Assembly: GCA_020846535.1 (NCBI GenBank)
Contig: JADLDR010000033.1
Location: 1 to 64,000, forward strand
Source: Armatimonadota bacterium
Lineage (GTDB): Bacteria > Armatimonadota > JADLDR01
DNA: 64,000 nucleotides
Reading direction: 5' to 3'
How positions within the stretch are numbered: position 1 is the first letter of the stretch; every line of letters begins with the position of its first letter. The notes under the pieces were generated by a model, which had not been told where the DNA came from, made no database searches, and saw nothing but the letters and a program-made list of their open reading frames with translations. The position numbers and the translations under genes were made by a program. Below are positions 9,899 through 18,690 of this stretch, piece by piece.

Positions 9899-10498
9899 AT
9901 GAAAAAACGTGAAAAGAGTGCTCTAAATGATGAAAACTCATCGGTAGACCCAAAGGTAAAAGATGATTCAGAGGCACAGCAAGGAAGCAGCCTAACTCGT
10001 CGAAATTTTCTGGCTCGGAGTTCCGGCTTCTTTGCTGGAGGCGTTTTAGGGTTGCCTCTGCTCAGCACGCTAAACGCAAAGGAAGTTGCCAACCTTGCTA
10101 ACTCGCTGAGTAAGCCTAGCAGAGATCCTGTCATACAATCATGTAATCCCTTTTATTGCGCGACTAGCCATTGCACTGATGACCATTCTTGTAGTGGCTC
10201 AAGCCCATTCGATAATGACTGCACAGGCGGTTTCGCAGGTTGCAGCGCCGACTACGAATGTCATAACGGTTTTTGCACCGGCAATTTCTGTAAAGGAGCA
10301 TATGATTGCGGTTACGAACACTGTGGAGCCTTTCAGACAGGCGACTGTGAAGGGGCTTGGTGTACTGGCGTTCATTGTGATGATTGGTATTGTTATTCGG
10401 GTCATTGTACTAACCCTAAGCAGGTATGTGGAGGGGAGTATTGCTTTAATAAACATGAATGTGACCTACCTGGGGAATATAGCCCTCCTACCTGCTAA
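9899..10498 (+). CDS. Tat-exported 20-Cys protein, putative radical SAM substrate
   Basis: 199 aa. The ATG at 9899 is preferred to 9884 because GGGGGA lies 8 nt before it. Residues about 31-60 form a twin-arginine signal (LTRRNFLARSSGFFAGGVLG, then LPLLSTLNA). The mature C-terminal ~118 residues hold 20 Cys, mostly spaced by four residues (CNPFYC, CHNGFC, CTGNFC, CEGAWC, CTGVHC, CDDWYC, CYSGHC, CGGEYC) and usually preceded by an aromatic residue, His or Asp/Glu. It is followed by a pseudopilin and a radical SAM/SPASM enzyme, the classical layout of a peptide precursor and its maturase. Tat export would let a protein modified and folded in the cytoplasm leave the cell. That it is a modified (RiPP-like) product is inference. 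Confidence 0.75.
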   Translation: MKKREKSALNDENSSVDPKVKDDSEAQQGSSLTRRNFLARSSGFFAGGVLGLPLLSTLNAKEVANLANSLSKPSRDPVIQSCNPFYCATSHCTDDHSCSGSSPFDNDCTGGFAGCSADYECHNGFCTGNFCKGAYDCGYEHCGAFQTGDCEGAWCTGVHCDDWYCYSGHCTNPKQVCGGEYCFNKHECDLPGEYSPPTC

Positions 10499-10520
10499 TC
10501 GTGAATAAAGGAGTAGAGTT

Positions 10521-11096
10521 ATGCATAGAGAGGGTAGTAACGGATTCACCTTAATAGAATTACTGGTAGTAATTGGGATCATCATGATACTCGTGGGATT
10601 GGTCATAGAAACAATGAGTCATGCACGAGAGATGGCCCGCCAAACAACATGCATCAGTAATTTAAGACAGATCGGACAGGCAACAATGATGTACACCCAA
10701 GACTGGGGCGATCTGCCTAATGGTGATAATTGTATTACTGCCCTCTATAATTCTTATACAGGACAAACTCAAGAGATATGGATGTGCCCTGATGATCATC
10801 CGACTCCTCCGGTCAGACCGCCTCAACGCTTCAGCTATGAATATTCATGGTGGTGGGATTGGCAGCGACCGAAAGTGACCAATGCAGAAGCAAAGAGAAA
10901 GTTAGGCTTTACGAATTTTCCGGTCTTTTTTTGTAGTTGGCATACTATAGGGAACGGGACAAGCCAACATCATATGACATATTTTCTGGTTCTCTTTACA
11001 GACGGTAGAGTGGAGCGATTTATTGCGCCTTACCGGAAAGGATGGGGAGCATTATATTCTGGTATATGGCAAAAATACAGACAAACTATAAACTGA
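10521..11096 (+). CDS. Pseudopilin-like protein with prepilin cleavage motif
   Basis: 191 aa. A type IV prepilin/pseudopilin N-terminus (GFTLIELLVVIGIIMILVGL) with a Gly before Phe as the cleavage site and Glu at +5. After the helix come CISNLRQIGQATMMYTQDW and a C-terminal FTDGRVERF. This is the arrangement of the 'prepilin-like, DUF1559/H-x-DG' proteins that are numerous in Armatimonadota and Planctomycetota. It has a SD (AAAGGAG) and lies between the Cys-rich gene and its radical SAM enzyme. It may act with the type II secretion or pilus machinery; its place in this cluster is unexplained. Confidence 0.82.
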   Translation: MHREGSNGFTLIELLVVIGIIMILVGLVIETMSHAREMARQTTCISNLRQIGQATMMYTQDWGDLPNGDNCITALYNSYTGQTQEIWMCPDDHPTPPVRPPQRFSYEYSWWWDWQRPKVTNAEAKRKLGFTNFPVFFCSWHTIGNGTSQHHMTYFLVLFTDGRVERFIAPYRKGWGALYSGIWQKYRQTIN

Positions 11097-11129
11097 AATT
11101 ATTTTAATTTATATATAAAGGAGAGCATA

Positions 11130-13409
11130 ATGCAATTTTCTTTATATCCAGGGACCGGAAGATGCATTGAATGTCAACAACAGTGTAATGGTGAGGGAGG
11201 GAAGTTTATTCATCTTCCTATCTTCTCACCTAAATTGATGGAGGAGAAAGAATTTCGTATTCTACTGGAAGATAAAGCTAAGCCAAAAAAACTTACTTGG
11301 CTAGATGAACGGCGCGTGTTAGATGCAATTGCTGAGAATGTTGAGAAAACGGCTGAGACTCTGCCTCCTATTTCTCACATGGAATTAATGATCTCAGAAG
11401 ATTGCAACTTACGATGCGATTATTGTTTTATATACGAAAAAAATCCCAGCAATATGCCACTCGATATAGCTTTCAGAGCAGTTGATCTATTGCTAGCAGA
11501 ATCTAAACATACACAGGACATAGGCATATTGTTTTTCGGCGGAGAACCAATGCTGGGTTTTGCAGCGATTCAATCTATTATAGAATACTCTAATCAGAAA
11601 GCATTAGAATTACAGAAGAATATAACTTATTCTATGACTACCAATGGAACCTTATTTGATGAGGAGAGAGTCGCTTATCTTAAAAAACATGGTTGCACAC
11701 CTCTATTAAGCTTGGACGGCCCAAAAGAAATACATGACATGCATCGCAAAACGAAGGACCGACAAGGTTCGTTTGATCAAGTAATCAATAATTTACCTAC
11801 ACTTCTGAAATATTTCTCTACAATACAGGTACGGATTACACCTCATCCTGATACTGTTGATAAGTTATATGAAAGTTTCTGCTTTCTATTAGGTCAAGGG
11901 TTGCGTAATTTTATCATCGGACCGGCACACGGGATAAAATGGAGCAGTGAGAGATATGGGATTTTTTTTGAACAGATGGCTCGCATTTTTGACCTGCAAC
12001 GCCAGATTGAGTTTCAAAAGGACCCCATTATTCTAAGCAATTTCCACCCGCGATTTAACCAAGGATGGGGTTGCCGTGCTGGATTTGGCTATATAGCTAT
12101 TGCTGCGGATGGTAATATTTATCCTTGTTCTTATTTTATCGGGCAAAGGGAACTTCGAGATAGAACTTGTATAGGTAATGTTCGAGATGGTATTGACCGT
12201 CCAACTGTACGTGCCGAGTTTATACTCATCAATCAACAAAGACTATCACAATGCCAAGAATGTAACTTACATAACATTTGTAGTGGTGGATGTCCGGGAG
12301 TAAATTTTACATTAACGAATTCACTGGTAACCGCTTCTGAAGTTACCTGTCAGGAGATTCAGACTTTTATACGTCTCTGGAGCTATCCTATTGTATACTT
12401 TGTATCCGGGCAGCGAATAGAATTCGCTGCTAGGGCTCTGGCTATCGTTGATGAGTTATATAAATTGTATCCGGGAATCGATGTACAGTTTGTCTCATAT
12501 GGAAAAGGTGTCGAAGGCTTGAACGGAGAGAGAGCCAAAGTTATTGGTGTAAATATAGCACAAAAACATAATTTTTTTGAGATCATGAAGGATGTTGCGA
12601 ACATTATTCATCAGCAACGACCCTTTCTAGCAATTTGCGATAGTGAGTTTGCGCCACTTCCCGCATTTAAATTCTTCGGTATCCCAACAATATTTATTGC
12701 CAATTGGTTCTCAGGCGCAGATGATTTCACCATGCAGACGCTTTCTTACGCAGATACGATTTTATTTGATGGCTCAAAGGAATTATTTAAAATTCCAGAA
12801 TACCTAATAAACAAGGTAAAATATATAAACCGTCTTCACCGAAACTTTGCTTACTTTAAAGATGATCGAGAACGTGCAAGGGATGAACTCGAACTTGACC
12901 CTCAAGCGACAATTATTTCCGTATTCCCGGAAATTTGGAATGAAAAGATAGTACCGTCTTTTGAACTCGTAATGTCAGCTTTTGATCAGTTACCTAAAGG
13001 TCATCAGTTGCTACTTTGGGTGACAAGTGGAGAAAACGAGATCGTACACTCAACTAATAAAAGCGTGGTTTTCAGACAAAGTGATAAGCTCAATGAGCAT
13101 CTGATAGTCGCTAGCGATTTGGTCATAAGTAAATGTGACTACATGTTGATGCGTGATTTAGAAGCTTTAAATATTCCTGCAATAATCTTAACGTCCGGTT
13201 TTAATACCATCGGAGAATTATACGCCAATAATACTCCAAATTTTCTATCACTTAGCCTGAGAACACTTACTACTGATATGCTCCTAAAGACCATTCAAAA
13301 TGTTTTAGAACGGCCAAAAGTATATCCTTCCAATCCTAGCAATCACTTAGAAGGGATAACCCAGGCCGCCCATGCGATTGCCAGCCTGTTACCTAAATTT
13401 GAAAACTGA
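11130..13409 (+). CDS. Radical SAM/SPASM enzyme fused to GT-B-like domain
   Basis: 759 aa. The radical SAM cluster motif CNLRCDYC (C92, C96, C99), FFGGEP, MTTNGTL and LSLDGP define a peptide-modifying radical SAM domain (about 83-300). A SPASM domain follows with C315, C333, C375, C378, C384, C388 and C407 for auxiliary Fe-S clusters. The N-terminus has a further CIECQQQC. Residues ~420-759 look like a two-lobed GT-B glycosyltransferase of the MurG/UGT type: GQRIEFAARALAIVDEL, RPFLAICDSEFAPLPAFKFF, then ASDLVISKCD and LEALNIPAIIL. I know of no described peptide maturase with this fusion. SD AAAGGAGAG precedes the ATG. It likely modifies the upstream Cys-rich protein; a second, glycosylating step is inferred from the C-terminal domain. 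Confidence 0.85.
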   Translation: MQFSLYPGTGRCIECQQQCNGEGGKFIHLPIFSPKLMEEKEFRILLEDKAKPKKLTWLDERRVLDAIAENVEKTAETLPPISHMELMISEDCNLRCDYCFIYEKNPSNMPLDIAFRAVDLLLAESKHTQDIGILFFGGEPMLGFAAIQSIIEYSNQKALELQKNITYSMTTNGTLFDEERVAYLKKHGCTPLLSLDGPKEIHDMHRKTKDRQGSFDQVINNLPTLLKYFSTIQVRITPHPDTVDKLYESFCFLLGQGLRNFIIGPAHGIKWSSERYGIFFEQMARIFDLQRQIEFQKDPIILSNFHPRFNQGWGCRAGFGYIAIAADGNIYPCSYFIGQRELRDRTCIGNVRDGIDRPTVRAEFILINQQRLSQCQECNLHNICSGGCPGVNFTLTNSLVTASEVTCQEIQTFIRLWSYPIVYFVSGQRIEFAARALAIVDELYKLYPGIDVQFVSYGKGVEGLNGERAKVIGVNIAQKHNFFEIMKDVANIIHQQRPFLAICDSEFAPLPAFKFFGIPTIFIANWFSGADDFTMQTLSYADTILFDGSKELFKIPEYLINKVKYINRLHRNFAYFKDDRERARDELELDPQATIISVFPEIWNEKIVPSFELVMSAFDQLPKGHQLLLWVTSGENEIVHSTNKSVVFRQSDKLNEHLIVASDLVISKCDYMLMRDLEALNIPAIILTSGFNTIGELYANNTPNFLSLSLRTLTTDMLLKTIQNVLERPKVYPSNPSNHLEGITQAAHAIASLLPKFEN

Positions 13410-13474
13410 CCAAATATAAGAGACGCAATGATTTATATTTTTTGACCGTTTCGCTACTTGTAAAGGTTGTGAAT

Positions 13475-14923
13475 TCAGGCTGATGATCGTTCTATAAGCC
13501 ATTGATAAGCATAATTACACTCTTCATATAAGGTACTAGTGAACCAGATGCCACTTTCAATAAGAAATAGTACCAGGTTACATTCTACAGGGTCCGGGAT
13601 ATTGATATCGTAGTGAGCTAAATAAGAGCAGTAATAACAGCCTCCTCCACATATATATCGAGCCCAACATGATTGACAATTCTCTTTTTGCTCAATATAG
13701 GAGCTATAACCGAACTTGATGTCACGTTGTGTGTTAAACCCTTGCCATACATCACCGAGTTTGAAATCATCCATATTAACAAAATTATCGCATGGATAAA
13801 GGCTACCGTCCGGCCCTACGGCAATCATGTCATGAGCGGCTGAGCAACGATAGCCATGTCTCATTCTAATGCGAGCCAAGGGCTTTAGAACAAAGCGACC
13901 AAAATAATCATAATGGTTAATACAGGCTGCCAACGTCTTATTATCACCGGACTGAGCCTTTTCTATTAACCAATTAGCATGCTCCCAATAACCTTTTTTA
14001 AGGGACTCGATGTTCTCTTTTGTAAAGGCAAATGGGCTATCACTAGCAGCCCGCACGGGTCTGATAACCATTGTTGTAAATCCGAGTTGAAGAAGGTGTT
14101 CCGCCACTCTCTGAGGATAAGGGTTTTCAGGTGTCAGCGTTGCGCCACCAGCTATATAGGGAAATAATTCTAGGGTGTGGCGTAGGTTTTGAGTTGCCGC
14201 CTGATATGTGCCTTTACCCTGTGTGTCGATACGCCAAGTATTATGAATATCGGATGGGCCATCTATGCTGTATCCAGAGACGATAATCTCCTTTTTCGCT
14301 AACTCCTGAGCTTTTTCAAGAGTTAAAAGAGTACCGTTAGTTATAATACTCAAAAGCATTTTAATTCCATGATTTTGTTCTAAATACTTTCGATACTCAT
14401 TGGTAAATTCAAGCAGATCCCAGCTTATGAAGGGTTCGCCTCCAGGATTAAACGCTATAGTACCTTGCAGTTTGCTATCATCTAGGTATTCTGCAAACCA
14501 GTCGAGAGACTGCTTTATTGTTTTAAGGGACATGATATTCTTGTTGGTTTTTCGTGCGTTTTTTACAAAGCAATAAGAACAGGATAGATTGCAGGCAAAC
14601 GAGGTATGCAAAAGAAGTATTGAAGGTGAAGGGCTTCTGTCTTTCGGTGGCGGCGGTAGTTTATGCTGATCGAATAACATCAAAAGGGAATCTATATCCG
14701 CAGTAGCCTGTTCAACCTGAACGCGTGAATAATCATCGAGTAGTTGCATGGATGATGATGTTTTTTCTTCTGTAAGGCAAGTGCATATAATAATATAGCC
14801 TAATTCACTGAGAGAAGCAAACAACCCAGAGCAAGCATCAAAAATGAATGCTCGGTTATCTGGAGTCTTAAACGGATGAAGTGAATACGATCTATTAGTG
14901 GAAATGGGGATCATGGCTTTCAT
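13475..14923 (-). CDS. Radical SAM/SPASM peptide maturase
   Basis: 482 aa counted from the ATG at 14923, which has AAAGGGA upstream; the open frame reaches a TTG at 14953. Residues ~1-95 form an N-terminal domain without Cys clusters (SLHPFKTPDNRAFIFDACSG), as in Cys-rich-peptide maturases. The radical SAM motif is CNLSCSYC, followed by FNPGGEP, IITNGTLL and YSIDGPSDIH. The SPASM part has YRCSAAHDMIAVGPDGSLYPC, then CQSCWARYICGGGC and a final C. It is encoded 23 nt after the ECF sigma gene and converges on the radical SAM-GT fusion. Probably the second modifying enzyme for the same Cys-rich substrate; the reaction is unknown. Confidence 0.86.
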   Translation of the reverse strand: MKAMIPISTNRSYSLHPFKTPDNRAFIFDACSGLFASLSELGYIIICTCLTEEKTSSSMQLLDDYSRVQVEQATADIDSLLMLFDQHKLPPPPKDRSPSPSILLLHTSFACNLSCSYCFVKNARKTNKNIMSLKTIKQSLDWFAEYLDDSKLQGTIAFNPGGEPFISWDLLEFTNEYRKYLEQNHGIKMLLSIITNGTLLTLEKAQELAKKEIIVSGYSIDGPSDIHNTWRIDTQGKGTYQAATQNLRHTLELFPYIAGGATLTPENPYPQRVAEHLLQLGFTTMVIRPVRAASDSPFAFTKENIESLKKGYWEHANWLIEKAQSGDNKTLAACINHYDYFGRFVLKPLARIRMRHGYRCSAAHDMIAVGPDGSLYPCDNFVNMDDFKLGDVWQGFNTQRDIKFGYSSYIEQKENCQSCWARYICGGGCYYCSYLAHYDINIPDPVECNLVLFLIESGIWFTSTLYEECNYAYQWLIERSSA

Positions 14924-14946
14924 TGTAACAGATTCCCTTTCTATAT

Positions 14947-15504
14947 TCAGCAATAATAAATTTCATATTGGTTATTATTCCCTTGATATCCATCGAGATG
15001 GGTTTTCATCTGCCGTCTTGAGTGATATAGCCTTTTTTCAACTGTTGTGACCGGTATATGCAATAAACGACTTATCTCGCCGCAGGAGAATCCGTAGATA
15101 TAATGGAGTAGCACGACCGATTTGTTCTGTTCAGATAATGAATTCACGGCCTCGGCAACATCGATTTTCGCCTCCTCTTGATGCCACTCTTCCAGCATAA
15201 TGGATAATCGGCATTCATCGAAACAAAACGGCACATCCTTGCGCTGTCTTTGCCACATTTTACACTCGTTCGCTGCGATAGACAACAGCCATTTCAACAG
15301 ATACCCCGGTACTTTCAACTGATGTAATTTTAAGAAGGCTTTGATAAACGTTTCCTGAGTAATGTCTTCCGCCGCACTGAGGTTTCTGGTTCTGCTATAT
15401 ACAAAAGAGAGAACATAATGATAATGTTTTTCGATAATACAGTCGAATAATTCACTTTGGCCGTTTAAAATATATTTTATTAAATCATTCTCATCGTTAT
15501 CCAT
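14947..15504 (-). CDS. ECF-type RNA polymerase sigma factor
   Basis: 185 aa. Region 2 (LFDCIIEKHYHYVLSFVYSR, then AAEDITQETFIKAF) and region 4 (LSEQNKSVVLLHYIYGFSCG, EISRLLHIPVTTVEKRL) are clear and no extra domains are present, so it is an ECF sigma factor. The start at 15504 is set by CGGAGG six nt before ATG; the frame runs on to 15540. No anti-sigma gene is next to it. It is followed directly by the second radical SAM gene. It is a good candidate for controlling the whole island, including the convergent Cys-rich operon, but no shared promoter motif was verified. Confidence 0.88.
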   Translation of the reverse strand: MDNDENDLIKYILNGQSELFDCIIEKHYHYVLSFVYSRTRNLSAAEDITQETFIKAFLKLHQLKVPGYLLKWLLSIAANECKMWQRQRKDVPFCFDECRLSIMLEEWHQEEAKIDVAEAVNSLSEQNKSVVLLHYIYGFSCGEISRLLHIPVTTVEKRLYHSRRQMKTHLDGYQGNNNQYEIYYC

Positions 15505-15710
15505 CACAAACCTCCGGAACGGTTCTTGCGGTAAATCCATTTAAAGATAAAGGAAGTGATAATCTATTATATCAACCTTGAAATTCATTGTCAACACCCT
15601 TAATCTAATTATTTCGGTGAAAGATTGCTTGTCGAATTCTCACACCCCTATCGGCCCGGTCATCGGCCAATTATCCCATATTGCCGATTATAACCGCCCT
15701 CTTCCCGGTT

Positions 15711-15740
15711 TTGACAACCCAAAGAGACATAGTGTATAAT
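15711..15740 (+). promoter_or_regulatory. Sigma70-type promoter of ppdK
   Basis: A perfect -35 TTGACA (15711-15716) and perfect -10 TATAAT (15735-15740) with an 18-bp spacer, about 100 bp before the ppdK start. The rest of the divergent gap 15505-15840 is AT-rich and should also hold the promoter of the sigma/radical SAM operon on the other strand, which I could not define. Confidence 0.88.
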
Positions 15741-15840
15741 AACGGGGTTCTCAGCCGGAGCTGCCTGGGAGCTAAAGTATGTGTATTATGGAACAAGGCA
15801 TATACAACGCTGAGACCGTTTGCTGAAGGAGGCATCTTTT

Positions 15841-18534
15841 ATGTCGAAGAAGTGGGTGTACCTGTTTGAAGAGGGGAACGCCAAGATGCGGGACCTGCTT
15901 GGCGGCAAGGGCGCGAACCTGGCCGAGATGACCAACATCGGCCTGCCCGTCCCTCCCGGCTTCACCATCACCACCGAAGCCTGCAACGAGTATTCTTCCA
16001 CCGGCGTCTTCCCCGAGGGGATGATGGATCAGGTGCAGGAGCAGCTCGCGAAAGTCGAGGAGAAGATGGGCAAAAAGCTGGGCGACCCTGGCAATCCTCT
16101 TCTGGTGAGTGTCCGCTCCGGCGCGAAATTTTCGATGCCCGGTATGATGGATACCGTTTTGAACCTGGGCCTGAACGAAGAGAGCGTGAAGGGCCTGATC
16201 GCCCTGACCCAGAACGAGCGGTTCGTTTACGACGCCTACCGCCGTTTTATCATGATGTTCTCAGATATCGTTCTCTCCGAGGATACCCCCGAACTCAAGA
16301 AGGGCAACTTCGAGGCCATCTTCGATGAACTGAAGGAAGAGCTGGGCGTCAAGGGCGATACCGAAGTGAACGCCGCCGGGATGAAAGACCTGGTGGGCCG
16401 CTTTAAAGCGTATTTCAAGAAAGTCACCGGCTCCGATTTTCCCACCGACCCGATGGAGCAGCTCAAGCTGGCTATCGAGGCCGTCTTCAAATCCTGGAAC
16501 AACAAGCGCGCTATCGACTACCGCAACTTCCACAAAATCTCCCACACCCTCGGCACCGCGGTCAACGTCCAGACGATGGTTTTCGGCAACATGGGCGACG
16601 ACTCCGGCACGGGCGTGGCTTTCACTCGGGACGTGGCGACCGGCGAGAAGGTCATCTACGGCGAATTCCTGATGAACGCCCAGGGAGAAGATGTGGTGGC
16701 CGGTGTCCGCACCCCGGTCAAGATCGCCGAGCTCGCCAGGCAGAATCAAGCTATCTACGATGAATTCCTCCGGATCGCAAACCTCCTGGAAGACCACTAC
16801 AAGGACGTTCAGGATATCGAGTTCACCATCGAGAAGGGCCGCCTCTTCATCCTCCAGTGCCGCGCCGGGAAGCGCACCGCCGCCGCCGCCGTCAAGATTG
16901 CCGTGGATATGGTGAACGAGGGAACCATCACCAAGGAAACGGCCATCGCCCGCGTCGAGCCTGCCCAGATCAACCAGCTTCTTCTCCCTCGCTTCGACAA
17001 CAAGGACAAGGAAGCTGCCGTCAAGGCGGGCCGCCTGCTGGCGAAGGGCCTGAACGCTTCCCCCGGAGCCGCCACCGGCATAGCCGCCTTCGACGCGGAT
17101 ATCGCCGAGGAGTGGGGGCTGGAAGGCAAGCGCGTCGTGCTGGTCCGCCCTGAAACGAACCCGGACGATGTACACGGGATGCTGGCCTCCAAGGGTATCC
17201 TGACCGCCCGCGGCGGGGCGACCTCCCATGCGGCGGTCGTGGCCCGCGGCCTGGGCCTCCCCTGCGTGGCAGGCTGCGAGACCATCCGGGTCAATGAGGA
17301 ATCTCGCCTCTTCACGGTGGACGGCAAGACCCTGAAAGAGGGAGAGAATATCTCCATCGACGGGACGACCGGCGAGGTGTTCGCCGGCATTATCGCCACC
17401 ATCGAGCCGAACGTCTCCGAAAATATGGAGCTGAGCCAGCTTCTGGCGTGGGCCGATGAACTCAAGACTCTGGGCGTGTGGGCGAACGCGGACTATCCTC
17501 GCGATGCCCGCAAGGCCATCGAGTTCGGGGCGAAGGGGATCGGCCTCTGCCGCACCGAGCACATGTTCATGGAGCAGGAGCGCCTGCCGATAGTCCAGGA
17601 AATGATCCTCGCCGAGACGCCCGAGGCTCGCAAGACCGCACTCGATCAACTGCTGCCCTTCCAGCGGAGCGATTTCAAGGGCATCTTCGAGGCCATGGGT
17701 TCCTATCCGGTGGTCATCCGCCTGATCGACCCGCCGCTGCACGAGTTCCTTCCCAGCCATGACGAGCTTCTCGAAGAAGTTACCCGGCTGGAAGCCACCG
17801 GCGGCGACGCCCAGGAATTGGCCGAAAAGAAGAAGATGCTGGCTGCCGTCAACTCCATGCGGGAATTCAACCCGATGCTGGGGCTTCGCGGCTGCCGCCT
17901 CGGCCTGATGATGCCCGGCATCATCGAGATGCAGGTGCGGGCCATCCTGGAAGCCGCCTGCGAGTGTAAAAAAGCCGGGATCGATGTCCATCCGAAGATC
18001 ATGATCCCCCTCATCGGCCACGTCAATGAGCTGAAGGCCACCCGAAGCTACCTGGAGCCGGTCGCCAAGCAGGTCCAGAAAGAGCAGGGGATCACGGTAG
18101 ACTACAAGTTCGGAACCATGATCGAGATCCCGAGGGCCGCCCTGACCGCCGACGAGGTTGCCAGGGAAGCCGAGTTCTTCTCCTTCGGAACCAACGACCT
18201 GACCCAGACCACCTTCGGCTACTCCCGCGACGACGCCGAGGGCAAGTTCCTCCTCAAATACGTGGAGGATAAGGTTCTGCCAGTCAACCCGTTCCAGACG
18301 CTGGACCGGGACGGCGTGGGCAAGCTGGTGAGCTGGGCCGTGAAAGCCGGTCGGGAAGCCAATCCCGAGCTGGAAGTCGGCATCTGCGGCGAGCACGGCG
18401 GAGACCCGGAGAGCATCCAGTTCTGCCACGAAGTAGGCTTGAACTATGTGAGCTGCTCCCCGTTCCGTGTCCCGATTGCCCGCTTGGCCGCAGCCCAAGC
18501 CGCCATCGCCTCTCAGGGGCCTGCCGATAAATAA
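15841..18534 (+). CDS. ppdK: Pyruvate, phosphate dikinase
   Basis: 897-aa cytoplasmic enzyme interconverting pyruvate + ATP + Pi and PEP + AMP + PPi. The N-terminal ATP-grasp region starts with KWVYLFEEGNAKMRDLLGGK. The swivelling phospho-His domain has GGATSHAAVVARGLG near residue 460. The C-terminal PEP/pyruvate TIM barrel contains GLCRTEHMF and the catalytic-Cys segment VGICGEHGGDP. Full family length. AAGGAGG before the ATG at 15841 fixes the start; an upstream in-frame TTG at 15820 is not needed. Monocistronic: strong promoter upstream and intrinsic terminator downstream. Confidence 0.97.
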   Translation: MSKKWVYLFEEGNAKMRDLLGGKGANLAEMTNIGLPVPPGFTITTEACNEYSSTGVFPEGMMDQVQEQLAKVEEKMGKKLGDPGNPLLVSVRSGAKFSMPGMMDTVLNLGLNEESVKGLIALTQNERFVYDAYRRFIMMFSDIVLSEDTPELKKGNFEAIFDELKEELGVKGDTEVNAAGMKDLVGRFKAYFKKVTGSDFPTDPMEQLKLAIEAVFKSWNNKRAIDYRNFHKISHTLGTAVNVQTMVFGNMGDDSGTGVAFTRDVATGEKVIYGEFLMNAQGEDVVAGVRTPVKIAELARQNQAIYDEFLRIANLLEDHYKDVQDIEFTIEKGRLFILQCRAGKRTAAAAVKIAVDMVNEGTITKETAIARVEPAQINQLLLPRFDNKDKEAAVKAGRLLAKGLNASPGAATGIAAFDADIAEEWGLEGKRVVLVRPETNPDDVHGMLASKGILTARGGATSHAAVVARGLGLPCVAGCETIRVNEESRLFTVDGKTLKEGENISIDGTTGEVFAGIIATIEPNVSENMELSQLLAWADELKTLGVWANADYPRDARKAIEFGAKGIGLCRTEHMFMEQERLPIVQEMILAETPEARKTALDQLLPFQRSDFKGIFEAMGSYPVVIRLIDPPLHEFLPSHDELLEEVTRLEATGGDAQELAEKKKMLAAVNSMREFNPMLGLRGCRLGLMMPGIIEMQVRAILEAACECKKAGIDVHPKIMIPLIGHVNELKATRSYLEPVAKQVQKEQGITVDYKFGTMIEIPRAALTADEVAREAEFFSFGTNDLTQTTFGYSRDDAEGKFLLKYVEDKVLPVNPFQTLDRDGVGKLVSWAVKAGREANPELEVGICGEHGGDPESIQFCHEVGLNYVSCSPFRVPIARLAAAQAAIASQGPADK

Positions 18535-18551
18535 GGCTGTCTGAAAAAACG

Positions 18552-18587
18552 AAGCCCTCATCCTTTTTCAAGGATGAGGGCTTTTTT
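18552..18587 (+). terminator. Intrinsic terminator of ppdK
   Basis: Stem AAGCCCTCATCC / GGATGAGGGCTT with a short loop, followed by TTTTTT. It lies 17 nt after the stop codon. The palindrome could also end transcription of the convergent GH130 cluster. Confidence 0.92.
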
Positions 18588-18690
18588 GCGTTTGACGGTA
18601 GTGGGGCCGCGAGGCAACCCCTATAACGATGTCATTATACGCCTCTTAATGACAGGGAGAGGAAGCCCTGGATATGTTCAGGCAAGCCTG

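Noticed and set aside
16261-18561. 766-codon open frame on the minus strand opposite ppdK
   Set aside because: It is a GC-bias shadow of ppdK with no SD, no family motifs and an unnatural His/Gly/Asp-rich composition.
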